Source of the DNA: an uncultured Burkholderiales bacterium
GTDB lineage: Bacteria; Pseudomonadota; Gammaproteobacteria; Burkholderiales; Eutrophovitaceae
DNA length: 34,413 bases
Assembly: GCA_951812315.1 (NCBI GenBank)
Contig: CATOSA010000059.1
Coordinates: 1-34,413 of the forward strand
Direction of reading: 5' to 3'
Below, piece by piece: positions 16,240-24,731 of this stretch (position 1 is its first letter; the number at the start of each line of letters is the position of its first letter). The position numbers and the translations under genes were made by a program. The notes under the pieces were generated by a model. The model was given only the letters and a program-made list of their open reading frames with translations. It was not told the origin of the DNA and did no database searches.

Positions 16240-18033
16240 TTAGTCGTCACCGGGTATGTCGAGACCGGCTTTGCGTAGGCCTTCGAGTATCGTCTCAAGT
16301 TGCGGTCGGGATTTCTCCGGGTTGAGCGGCGAATAAGCCGCCAGCAGGGCATCCGGGCTAAAGTCCGGATATATTTCCCGCAAATTGTCGAGTGCAATCT
16401 TTGCATCTTCTTGTTTGCCAAGAAGCGCCAATGCTGCAACCAGTGTCGCGTGTGCCCAAATGGAGGCCGCCGGATTTCGGACCGCGTGTCGCGCGTCTTG
16501 AATTGCAGCGTCGTAGTCTCCGAGATACGTTCGGCCCCCGGCACGTACCGTGAAAACTGCCCATATGAGAGGGTCGCGTGGACTCATTCGAATCGCTGTG
16601 TCACATTCGGAGATGGCCTCGTCTGGTCGCCCAACCGCGCTTAGTGCGATAGCAAGTCCGAAATGTGCAAGCGCCATGCTTGGATTGAGTTCGATTGCGG
16701 TGCGCAATTCCTCGATCGCCGTATCGTATTCTCGTCGTGTGGTCTGGATTCTACCTAACGCAAAGTGGGCCATCGCTTCCTTGTCATCGAGAGCAAAAGC
16801 TTTATTTGCGCATCGCAATGCCTCCTCCAGGGTTTTAAGTGGTGACTCGTCGTAGGCATCACCGACGGAGCGAAGAAGCGTGTATGCCATTGCCGCGACG
16901 GGTTGCGCGAAATTCGGATCCTGCTCGGTGGCGCTTTGAAAAAATCTGCGCGCCTCGGCCAGATCTTCGGCACTGTTCATTCGCCATAGATGCCATAGGC
17001 CACGTTGGTAGTATTCCCACGCATCGAGACTTCCCGGTGCTTTGCGGTTGGCGCGTTCACTCTCGAATTCACCGACTTCCGTTTGCAGGGCTGCGGCCAG
17101 GGTCTCGGTAATCTCATCCTGAAGGTCGAACAGGTCAACAAGCTCACGATCGTAGCGTTCACCCCAGACGTGGTTGCCAGTGCTCGCGTCGATCAACTGC
17201 GCGCTGACGCGTACCCGCTTGCCACCCTTGCGTACGCTGCCTTCGAGTACATAGCGCACGCCGAGCTCTTTTCCGACCTGTCTGACGTCGGGCGATTGTC
17301 CTTTGTAGGCAAAGGTAGAGTTTCGCGCGGTGACAAACATCCAGCGGATACGCGACAACGCCGTGATCAAGTCCTCGGCAATACCATCGGCGAAATATTC
17401 CTGATCGGAATCGCCGCTCAGATTGTCGAAGGCAAGTACCGCGATCGAGGGTTTGTCCGGTAACGTCAGCGGCTTGTCAGAGGCGAGCAATGCGGCGGGG
17501 GCGGTCTCTGCATTGACGCGGAACACCCGCACTGGTTTGGCGATGTTCTTGACGGTGTGCTCACCTTGATAATCGAAACCGAAATCGAGCTTGCCCTCGA
17601 CTGCCTCAACGATAGAGTTCGCGACGCAAACGCCGCCGGTGTCGGCAAGCGACTCGATGCGTGCGGCGATGTTCACGCCGTCACCGTAGATGGTGCCGTC
17701 GTCTTCTTCAATGATGTCTCCGAGGTTGACGCCGATGCGAAAATGCATGCGCCGGTCCTCGGGCAGTTCGGCGTTCCTTGTCTCGATAAGGTTCTGGATT
17801 TCTACCGCGCCTTGAACGGCTTCTACGGCGCTGGCGAACTCGGCAAGGATGTTGTCGCCGGGCGCATTTACTATGCGTCCGTCGTGGCCTTCAACGACGC
17901 CGGCAACGGCTGCGCGATGTTGTTTGAGTGTGGCGACGGTCGCGGCCTCGTCGTCGGCCATAAGCTTGCTATAGCCGACAACGTCCGCACTAAGAATTGC
18001 TGCCAGCTTTCGATTGATCCGTGTCTCAGCCAT
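16240..18033 (-). CDS. Cyclase-TolB-TPR protein 4 (class III nucleotide cyclase, soluble form)
   Basis: Residues are numbered from a TTG at 18042; the ATG at 18033 is residue 4 and the likely start. The cyclase domain (about 10-176) has Asp20, Asp63, Asn59 in the Lys position, Asp121 and Asn124/Arg128. It is nearly the same as that of protein 2: both share an uninterrupted 27-residue run from NRKLAAIL on. No membrane segment precedes the TolB-like domain (from about 196, PSIAVLAFDNLSGD). The TPR half resembles protein 1, not 2. The gene follows the LLM oxidoreductase by about 110 bases and is coupled to cyclase gene 3. A motif shared with cyclase gene 2 lies 52 bases ahead of the ATG. Confidence 0.93.
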   Translation of the reverse strand: MAETRINRKLAAILSADVVGYSKLMADDEAATVATLKQHRAAVAGVVEGHDGRIVNAPGDNILAEFASAVEAVQGAVEIQNLIETRNAELPEDRRMHFRIGVNLGDIIEEDDGTIYGDGVNIAARIESLADTGGVCVANSIVEAVEGKLDFGFDYQGEHTVKNIAKPVRVFRVNAETAPAALLASDKPLTLPDKPSIAVLAFDNLSGDSDQEYFADGIAEDLITALSRIRWMFVTARNSTFAYKGQSPDVRQVGKELGVRYVLEGSVRKGGKRVRVSAQLIDASTGNHVWGERYDRELVDLFDLQDEITETLAAALQTEVGEFESERANRKAPGSLDAWEYYQRGLWHLWRMNSAEDLAEARRFFQSATEQDPNFAQPVAAMAYTLLRSVGDAYDESPLKTLEEALRCANKAFALDDKEAMAHFALGRIQTTRREYDTAIEELRTAIELNPSMALAHFGLAIALSAVGRPDEAISECDTAIRMSPRDPLIWAVFTVRAGGRTYLGDYDAAIQDARHAVRNPAASIWAHATLVAALALLGKQEDAKIALDNLREIYPDFSPDALLAAYSPLNPEKSRPQLETILEGLRKAGLDIPGDD

Positions 18034-18085
18034 CTGGAGCAAAAATCCTGATCACCTGCGCTATGAATTACCCCAATATAGAAGG

Positions 18086-18110
18086 CACTATAGCGCGCTT
18101 ACCGTTCCGG
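18086..18110 (-). promoter_or_regulatory. Conserved CCGGAA-N12-TATAGTG element upstream of cyclase gene 4
   Basis: CCGGAA and TATAGTG on the minus strand are separated by exactly 12 bases, 52 bases before the ATG, as before cyclase gene 2. The intervening bases differ. A short inverted repeat TATAG-N6-CTATA overlaps it (starting near 18078). It is a probable promoter part or binding site shared by these two genes. Confidence 0.45.
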
Positions 18111-18143
18111 TTGTCTGACCTGTTGCAGTCGCTTTCTCAGGCT

Positions 18144-19077
18144 CTAGCGGTCACCCAGTGCATGCGCCAGAAGCGCGACGCTTTCGCGCAGTATCTCTTC
18201 CGAAATTCCGGAAATTCGCAATCTCGTTGCAATCATATGTGTCATTCCCAGACGGTCTTTGTATTCATTAATACGTGCGCGAACCTCATCTGGCGTGCCG
18301 ACGATGGTCCAATCGTCAATTGATTCGCCATCTTTCAAACGGGTATTTTTGGTCTGCTCTGCGAGCATGTTTCGAACTTCTTTTGCCTGATTTGGATCTT
18401 CGCTGACGAACCATGCGCATCAGCGGGACCACGGCGGTCGCTTTTACACGTGCCTCTTCAGCAGCAGCAGCACGATACTGGCGGTAGTTTTCTTCCAGTG
18501 TCGCAAGGCTTTCCATCGGTGAGCCGAGGTAAGGCAGTCCAAGGCGGCCTGCCTGCGCCAGCGCTTTCGGGCCAAATGCGGCGATCCAGATTGGTGGTTC
18601 GGGCAATTGTGCCGGTCGCGGGAATACCTTGATCGCAGCCTCCTCGTCTCCGTCGAGGCAGACAGGTTTACCTGCCCAGGCATCGCGCATGAGACCGAGG
18701 GTCCACGCGAAAATTCTGCGTTTCTCCTTCTGAGGCACGCGGAAGGCTTTAAGCATGTCGGGGGCAAAGCCCCGGCCAACACCGAGTATCAGCCGCCCGC
18801 CACTCAATTGATCCAGCACCGCCACCTGCTCTGCCGCCAGCAGTGGGTTGCGCAAGGTTATCAAGTACGAAGTCGTTCCCAGGCGAATCGTCGAAGTTGC
18901 ACCGGCGATCGTTGCGAGTAGCGTCAATGGATCGGGCAAGGCGTTTTCGCCGAAGTGATTTTCCGGCAACCAGATTGATTCGTAGCCCAGTGATTCTGCA
19001 AACGTTGCCTGATCGCACAACGACGGCGCGCTCAGGTCACGAAAATTCCAGGGCGTCAGGCCTAAATGCAGCTTCAA
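18144..19077 (-). pseudogene. LLM-class flavin-dependent oxidoreductase (frameshifted)
   Basis: The first about 230 residues match luciferase-like monooxygenases: LGLTPWNF, SLGYESIWLPENHFGE, a RLGTTSYLITLRNP strand, LDQLSGGRLILGVGRGFAPD and the PPIWIAAFGPKALAQAGRLG strand-loop. The frame then breaks near 18408-18412. The missing C-terminal part (FVSEDPNQAKEVRNM and the segment with GTPDEVRARINEYKDRLGM) continues in another frame to the TAG at 18144-18146. One base inserted or two lost explains this. The start is placed at TTG 19077, which has an ideal GGGAGGAG site, rather than the GTG at 19101. Such enzymes use FMN or F420 to oxidise small organic substrates. Confidence 0.83.
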
Positions 19078-19188
19078 GTCGTACTCCTCCCGAAGGTTCA
19101 CTTTAAACTACTGCAGGTCACTCGATAGCACTCGTTGTGGAAGGGTCGTACAAAAACCATCAAAAGCGTAGTGATTTGCTCCTGCTCG

Positions 19189-19518
19189 TCACGAAGTACC
19201 TGAGCCCGATGCATTACCTTGGGAACCGTGCGTTGCACATTCTCTTGGTCGGTTGCGCACAACTGCCACGGCCAATGCGTACAAGAGCAGCGCGATCAGC
19301 ACGACGATTGAGAGTCCGAGCTCGATTGCGAGCAGAGTTTCCAGCGCCGTACTCAATACCTCGGCGAAGCGATTAATGCCCTATGCCCAGGAAATAAATC
19401 CGGGCGAGCGCTTTGCCAACCGGTTCAGTCTGATCGGGAGCGGCAAGCCCATGAAGAGTGCGAGGGGCGCGACGGGAAGAATAGACAACGCGAGCTTGTT
19501 ATCCGCCCATTGTGATCG
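19189..19518 (-). pseudogene. Remnant of a polytopic membrane protein, resembling the C-terminus of spermidine-synthase-like membrane proteins
   Basis: A minus-strand frame from 19518 to a TGA at 19189-19191 reads a hydrophobic sequence with motifs LPVAPLALFMGLPLPIRLNR, RSPGFISWA and ETLLAIELGLSIVVLIALLL. This resembles the final membrane part of fused spermidine-synthase-like proteins, where the pattern is MGxPFPxGLxRL...WAWGINGxxSV. At the expected Trp after SWA there is a TAG (19381-19383). The upstream part of the gene is absent, since cyclase gene 5 ends at 19543. It is therefore a truncated, nonsense-mutated leftover. Confidence 0.5.
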
Positions 19519-19542
19519 TCATCGTTTGCTCTCGCAGATCTC

Positions 19543-21488
19543 TCAGGCGGCCTGCCTCACGTTGCTGACGGTGGGCTCTTCAGGAATGTCCAGTCCGGCC
19601 TTGCGCAATCCGTCGCGGCTGCGGCGAATCAATGAGTCCTCCATATTGATTCGCCGATGCTCTTCCCAAAAATTTTCGGCGAAGTCCGGATACAAGGTCA
19701 ACAACCGGTCAACTACTGCCTGAGCGTCTGCTGTTCGTCCCAGCTGTGCATATGCCATGGCGAGACGAACTTCGCTCCAGAATACTTTCGGCAGGTTAAT
19801 TTTCTGCGCATAGTTTAGCGCGGCGTCGAAATCGCCACGCATGTACTCGGTAAACGACAGAGACAGGTTGTACCAACCCGGGTGGTTCGGATTCAGCGTC
19901 GCGGCCTTTCTCACCATTGCGAGCTGCGCACGATTTCTCCGGTATACGCAAGGTGGGCTCCTATGCCGGCCAGCACCCCGCAATTGTTGGGATTGAGCGC
20001 GATTGCCCGCTCAGCTTCTGTACGGAACGCGTCAAGATCGTGCTGGTGGTAATAGACCAGGGCGAGCACCCGGTGGGCAAGCGCATCGTCGCTGTCCAAC
20101 TCGACTGCGCGTCGCGCCGCTTTCAACGCGCGTTGGAGTGCGTTTGGCCGCGCGTTAAAGCCGAAACGTGACTCATCCGTGTAGGCATAGGCCAGCGTTG
20201 TCCACGCACGCGAATAGTTAGGATTGCTTCTCACCGCGCGCTCGGCGCAGTTTCGGACGTCGAGATGCCGGTCAGCGGTAATGAAATCGTAATAGCTTAC
20301 AAGCCGTAGCCAACATTCATAAGCGTCGAGATTTTCGGCCGGTTTTTCGCGAGAAGCCGCGTTGCCGGCTTGTACGATGATTCCGCGCGCATCGGCTATT
20401 GTCGCCGTTACGCTGTCGGTAATTTCGTCATGGATGTCAAAGAGATTGGCCGCTGTGAGATCGCGGTCATAAGTCTCTGCCCACAAATGGGTTCCATTTT
20501 CAGAATCAACCAGTTGAACCGTTACCCTGATCGAGTCGCCTGACTTGCGCACCCTGCCTTCGACGACGTACTTCGCACCGAGATCACGCCCGACCTGGCG
20601 TACATCAACCGCCTGTCCCTTGTACTGGTAAGTGGAGTTTCGGGCGATCACGAAAAAAGATGGAAAGCGGGTCAGGCGCGTGATGATGTCCTCGGTCAGG
20701 CCATCGCTGAAATACTCCTGCTCTGGATCACCGCTCATGTTTTCAAACGGCAGCACGGCGATCGACGGGCCAGTAGGCAGTGCCAGCGGATCGTACGACT
20801 CTTCGGCACTCGGCGCCGCTTCACCAGACTCTGGTGCGCGGCCGCCATTCCAGATCGCAATGCCGCCGACCACAACGACTACTGTTGCCACTGCCGCAAT
20901 TGCGCCCCATTTACGCGACACCCGTGCTTTGGGCTTTTGACTTTCTGGAGCGCCGTCGACGAGCACTCGATATGCGCGTACCGGCTTTCGTATATTTTTT
21001 ACCGTGTGCTCACCGGTAAATTCGAAGGTGACCGGGAGCTTGTTCTCGACATGATCGTGAACCGTGCTCGAAACATTGACGCCACCGGGTTGCGCCAGGC
21101 TTTCCAGTCTGGCGGCGATATTCACGCCATCGCCATACACGGTGTTGTCGTCGCGCGCGATCACATCTCCAAGGTTTATACCGATACGAAAATGCATGCG
21201 CCGGTCTTCGGCGAGACTGCGGTTGCGCTGCGCCAGTTCGGTCTGGATCTCGACGGCGGATTGCACTGCTTCTACAGGGCTGTCAAAGGTGGCGCGTACA
21301 CTATCACCAGCTGTGTCTACTACCGTTCCGCGGTGACGTGATATGTGATCCTTGAACACTTCGCGATACTCGGTGAGCACACGGACCGTCGCGCTCTCGT
21401 CCTGCCCCATCAGGCGCGAGTAACCCACCACGTCGGCGGCAAGTATTGCGGCGAGCTTGCGGTTTTGTTGGGGTTCAGTCATTGGCAT
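19543..21488 (-). pseudogene. Cyclase-TolB-TPR protein 5 (membrane-anchored form, one frameshift)
   Basis: The cyclase domain (about 9-175) has Asp19, Asp62, Asp58 in place of Lys, Asp120 and Asn123/Arg127. A membrane segment lies at about 195-213. A TolB-like domain begins at about 240 (PSIAVLPFENMSGDPEQEY), then come TPR-like repeats closest to those of protein 3. The frame breaks near 19926-19928, after HLAYTGEIV. The remaining repeats (QLAMVRKAATLNPNHPGWYN onward) and the C-terminus ending in GLDIPEEP lie in another frame that stops at 19543. Loss of one C (CGCCAG to CGCAG) would explain it. Cyclase residues are unaffected, so a truncated cyclase-TolB protein could still be made. The gene begins 42 bases after the DUF2652 gene. 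Confidence 0.85.
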
Positions 21489-21530
21489 GACCGTGCAATC
21501 GCGAAGTTTCCAGTCTCCGCAACTTCCCGT

Positions 21531-22592
21531 TCAGTCCTTGTCCTGTTCGCAGTATTCCTTGAAGAGCTCAAGGTTTGTTTTCATCTTTGCCAGCATGCCA
21601 TCTGCGGCAGGTTTGGGAAGCGCGATGCCGCGTGTTTCTCCGATCCCACAGAAAAAGCGCGTTTTTTCGGGCCCTAGTCGTTCGAATCTATAATCGATAA
21701 TCCCTGTTACGCCCTGGTCGACAATTGTGAATTCTTCCGCGAAACGGATCGAGTCTTCAGCAATCTCCCGATCAGTCGGGACAATGCCTATCGTGACATC
21801 ATCGAAGAAGCAAAGATGCTTCGCGTCGAGTCTGTCAGTGGGTTGCTCACCCTCGCCGCCACGAAGTCCCTCAACCCAGAAATGTCTTTTTTCAAAGTCG
21901 ACCAGAATTTCATAAAGCTCTGACATTGGTGCCGCGATTTCCACCTGTAGTGTACGTTCATCCAGGTTAACAAGCGCTTGCGTCCTGTCAGGAGCCGGTG
22001 GCACCGAATCACGTACCGCGTTGAGGAGTGCATATTGATAAGGAATCGTTCCGACCGTGGGATATTCCTGGGACGACTTCTGCCAGCGCAGGTCAGTCGT
22101 TGACGCTTGTTGAGCACACTCATCGAAATACTTGTCGGTGATGAGAACATATTCGTTAGAGGGAACGTCGTTCTTCATCAGCCGGTGGGCAATAATCATA
22201 TCAATCCCGGATGCCTTGACGAAATTGGAAATCCGGATCTCCTGGATTTCACCATAGTGGACAACGAATTTAAGTGACAGGTTTGAAGCGGTCTGGCATG
22301 CACCGCATTGGCAGATGGAATCGCGCTCGATGATCTTCAGGTGCGCATGAAAGTTAGAGAACATCTCGACAACCTGGCGGCTCATCTCAGCGAACGACAG
22401 CGGCTCACCGGTCCGGTAGAAAAGGAGTGCATCGCCTTCAATTTCGGCGAGCGTCAGGTCAGTGGAATTCGAATCCACGAGTACTTTCAGGAGCTCATTG
22501 ATGATATGAGAACTATGTTCCAGCTCGGTGCTTGACAGGAACTCGGTGTAGCCGCTGATATCGGGAATGAAAATCGAAGCTTTGAGGGCCAT
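21531..22592 (-). CDS. DUF2652 cyclase-fold domain fused to a START/SRPBCC lipid-binding-like domain
   Basis: A 353-residue protein. Residues 5-190 look like DUF2652, related in pattern to class III cyclases: FIPDISGYTEF (Asp11) matches the first metal site and EIEGDALLFY (Asp54) the second. The catalytic Asn position reads Ile (MIIAHRL, Arg137 kept), so cyclisation is unlikely. A CQCGAC cluster (Cys94-Cys99) could bind metal. From about 205 the sequence matches SRPBCC/START proteins (LQVEIAAPMSELYEILVDFEKRHFWVEG), which bind hydrophobic ligands. No signal peptide or membrane segment was seen. It lies directly upstream of cyclase gene 5 on the same strand. A ligand-binding partner of the cyclases is an attractive but unproven idea. 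Confidence 0.83.
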   Translation of the reverse strand: MALKASIFIPDISGYTEFLSSTELEHSSHIINELLKVLVDSNSTDLTLAEIEGDALLFYRTGEPLSFAEMSRQVVEMFSNFHAHLKIIERDSICQCGACQTASNLSLKFVVHYGEIQEIRISNFVKASGIDMIIAHRLMKNDVPSNEYVLITDKYFDECAQQASTTDLRWQKSSQEYPTVGTIPYQYALLNAVRDSVPPAPDRTQALVNLDERTLQVEIAAPMSELYEILVDFEKRHFWVEGLRGGEGEQPTDRLDAKHLCFFDDVTIGIVPTDREIAEDSIRFAEEFTIVDQGVTGIIDYRFERLGPEKTRFFCGIGETRGIALPKPAADGMLAKMKTNLELFKEYCEQDKD

Positions 22593-22945
22593 AAGATGGA
22601 TTAAATGAAGACTGAGAAGTTATGCGGACAGATGAACCGTCGGGTTAGGCGGTGCTTCGAAAAGGAAGTTCACGCCTTCAAAAACAAATCGCCATCAGTT
22701 GGCGAAATTTGATACGGCACGCTTGGTTCGGACTGCTGGTTTACAACTACTACTTATACACTAACGAACAATATTCGTTCAGACGAGCCGTCAAAGATTT
22801 TGATAGCGGGTGCGTCGGGTTCATCATATCCAGATCAGCTTGAACCGCGGCGCGGACTACCAAGCCAAAAGGTCGTTCCGGATGCCCGGGATCTTGAAAT
22901 CAAGGCTTTGCCATGCAGAATCGATAGGCACCAGAACGATGGTTG
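22593..22945. other. 353-base gap without a gene; AT-rich part with an inverted repeat
   Basis: No credible coding frame is seen. Bases 22720-22800 are AT-rich compared with their surroundings. They hold the inverted repeat AACGAA-N5-TTCGTT (22763-22779) and, on the minus strand, TATAAG just after it, as a promoter for the DUF2652 gene would require. GTTAGGC at 22644-22650 looks like an integron core site, but no partner site was found. Confidence 0.4.
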
Positions 22946-23329
22946 CTACTCATATTCCCCTCTACCATCGGGGAATTGCTGCTCCCACTCGCGGCCATTG
23001 ATCTGCGTTGTGGTCATTCCCTCTATCGTGTCCGGATCGAGGCAGCGGGCATTGACACTGAAACCGTCAGGGTGCGATCGCGGCACGTAAAAGGACTTGA
23101 TGCCACAGACTGAACAGAACAAGTGCTTTGCCGTTGCGGTGTTGAACTGGTAGTTGGTCAGGTCATCTTTTCCGGATAACAGTTTGAAGCGGCCTGCCGG
23201 CACGATAAGGTGCAGGAAACCTGCCTTGCTGCATATGGAGCAATTGCACTCCGAGACCTGAAGTTTCGCTGGCGCGACAACCTCGAAGCTGACTCGGCCG
23301 CAGTGACAACTACCAGTGTGCGTAATCAT
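22946..23329 (-). CDS. GFA-family (glutathione-dependent formaldehyde-activating-like) zinc protein
   Basis: A short cytosolic protein of about 127 residues with the GFA zinc-binding signature: the CHCG pair near residues 8-11, a CNCSIC motif in the middle and an FCSVCG motif further on. The start at 23329 is chosen because AGGAG lies just upstream; a longer frame to 23404 would add 25 Arg-rich residues without such a site. The family was named for enhancing glutathione-formaldehyde adduct formation, but most members have no proven role. No damage is seen. Confidence 0.88.
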   Translation of the reverse strand: MITHTGSCHCGRVSFEVVAPAKLQVSECNCSICSKAGFLHLIVPAGRFKLLSGKDDLTNYQFNTATAKHLFCSVCGIKSFYVPRSHPDGFSVNARCLDPDTIEGMTTTQINGREWEQQFPDGRGEYE

Positions 23330-23481
23330 CCGTTCTCCTGATAATCTGGTCGGGAAGTAGCAAAATGGCGCCTGGACAATGCTTTTGTCGCGGCGGCGTC
23401 GCAAGATTGCGGCGCGCTCCCACCTGAAATTTCAAACGCCGTTTGCGATTCTCGGAATCGCGCATGAAGTTCCTCGCGCAA

Positions 23482-24132
23482 TCAATTCAAGGCTCTCAAG
23501 CACGCGTAGTTCTGTGCGGCAGTTGGGGATTCGATTTCTTCTTCCAGCAACTTCAGGCAGTCGGCATTCTTGAAGCCGGCACGGCGCAGCATTGCGATAT
23601 GTTTTTCAATCTCGAACCGGCCTGGCTCATATTCGAATATGGCGTTGTCTGGTTTGATGAAGTCTCCGTTCAGAAATGTTCCGCCGTCGCTGAGCACTTG
23701 CGCACAACTTTTGTAGACTGCTGCAACCGTTTCCGGATTGGCAAGATCGTGAAGCGCCCAGGTTGAAACGATTGCATTGACAGGCGATCGAATACCGGCC
23801 CACCAGTTGTCGCTTACGAGATCTGCCTGCACGTAGGTGACTCGGGATGAATGCTGATCGAGTCTTTGCCGGGCAATGTCGAGCATCGGTTCGGAAAAGT
23901 CGACGCCGACGTATCGGATTTCGGAAAGTTCACCCAGGAGATGGTCTGCCAGAAAGCCAGGGCCAATTCCGAGTTCGACGACAACGCCATTCGAAGGGAT
24001 ACGCGGTTTTAGCTCCGACAGAAAGATATTAAACAACTCCAGGCGTTTGGGTGTCGGCGCGAAGCGATCCGCCCATCCTGCGACAAACTCTACGTCATGG
24101 AATTCGTGCTGTGCACCTATGACTTGATCCAT
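23482..24132 (-). CDS. Class I SAM-dependent methyltransferase
   Basis: A 216-residue protein with a Rossmann methyltransferase core: motif I VVELGIGPGFLADHL (about 51-65), the acidic residue in VGVDFSEPM, a DLVSDNW segment, and a WALHDL motif after strand 4. The C-terminal part has GGTFLNGDF, the usual strand 5 segment. The substrate is unknown; the size fits small-molecule methyltransferases. There is no signal peptide. It starts with ATG and sits between the GFA gene and a DUF1841-like gene, all read leftward. Confidence 0.85.
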   Translation of the reverse strand: MDQVIGAQHEFHDVEFVAGWADRFAPTPKRLELFNIFLSELKPRIPSNGVVVELGIGPGFLADHLLGELSEIRYVGVDFSEPMLDIARQRLDQHSSRVTYVQADLVSDNWWAGIRSPVNAIVSTWALHDLANPETVAAVYKSCAQVLSDGGTFLNGDFIKPDNAIFEYEPGRFEIEKHIAMLRRAGFKNADCLKLLEEEIESPTAAQNYACLRALN

Positions 24133-24243
24133 TGTTCCAGTGTTTCCTGTTGCATAATTTGTTAAGGAGTCGCCGAGCGGTTTCGAATGCTGTCGTTCCC
24201 ACGAATATCCTGTTTCCGGCGCGTCCAGCTCAAAGCTTGGCCC

Positions 24244-24633
24244 CTACGATTTATCCTCACTATCTCTCTTGCGCCATCCCTTCGCAGTCAGTTCGTCGAG
24301 GCGATTCCGGTAACGATCAACGTCGAACTTCCCTGTTCCGGCACTGAGCAGAGCTTGAATGTCCTCTGCCAATATCGCCCCAATAGCGTGAACGGCGTCA
24401 TGACGGTCCAGACCCTCGCGAATAAGTCGCTCAATTGTTGCCGGTGCCGGTTCTTCTCCCAGTGCAACCTGATTCTCGACGGTTACGTGGAAAGCGGCAT
24501 GCAATCGTTTTTCGGGTTGTGCTTGTTTGGCATCGCCGCCGTGGTGCTTCAGCACGAGGTCAATTCGCGTACCTTCGTCCAGTTCAAGCCACTCGGACGG
24601 GTCAGGTGCCTGATTCGGGTCGTATTCATCCAT
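24244..24633 (-). CDS. DUF1841-like small protein
   Basis: A small acidic cytosolic protein of about 129 residues from the ATG at 24633; an upstream TTG at 24687 would add 18 residues. The middle segment LHAAFHVTVENQVALGEEP followed by an all-helical region (LDRHDAVHAIGAILAEDI) resembles the DUF1841 family. This family is widespread in beta- and gammaproteobacteria and its function is unknown. The match is by pattern only. No membrane or signal sequence is present. Confidence 0.6.
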   Translation of the reverse strand: MDEYDPNQAPDPSEWLELDEGTRIDLVLKHHGGDAKQAQPEKRLHAAFHVTVENQVALGEEPAPATIERLIREGLDRHDAVHAIGAILAEDIQALLSAGTGKFDVDRYRNRLDELTAKGWRKRDSEDKS

Positions 24634-24731
24634 GATCTGAAGTCTCTGAGCTGTGTCGCGTTGTAAATTGCTTGCAAGCGCCGCCAAACGGCCGGACGTC
24701 TGACTGATTGTATTGGTAATGCGCCGGCAAT

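Noticed and set aside
22644..22650. GTTAGGC as an integron attC core site
   Set aside because: No matching partner core (RYYYAAC) or folded attC structure was found nearby, and neighbouring genes lack attC-like spacers.
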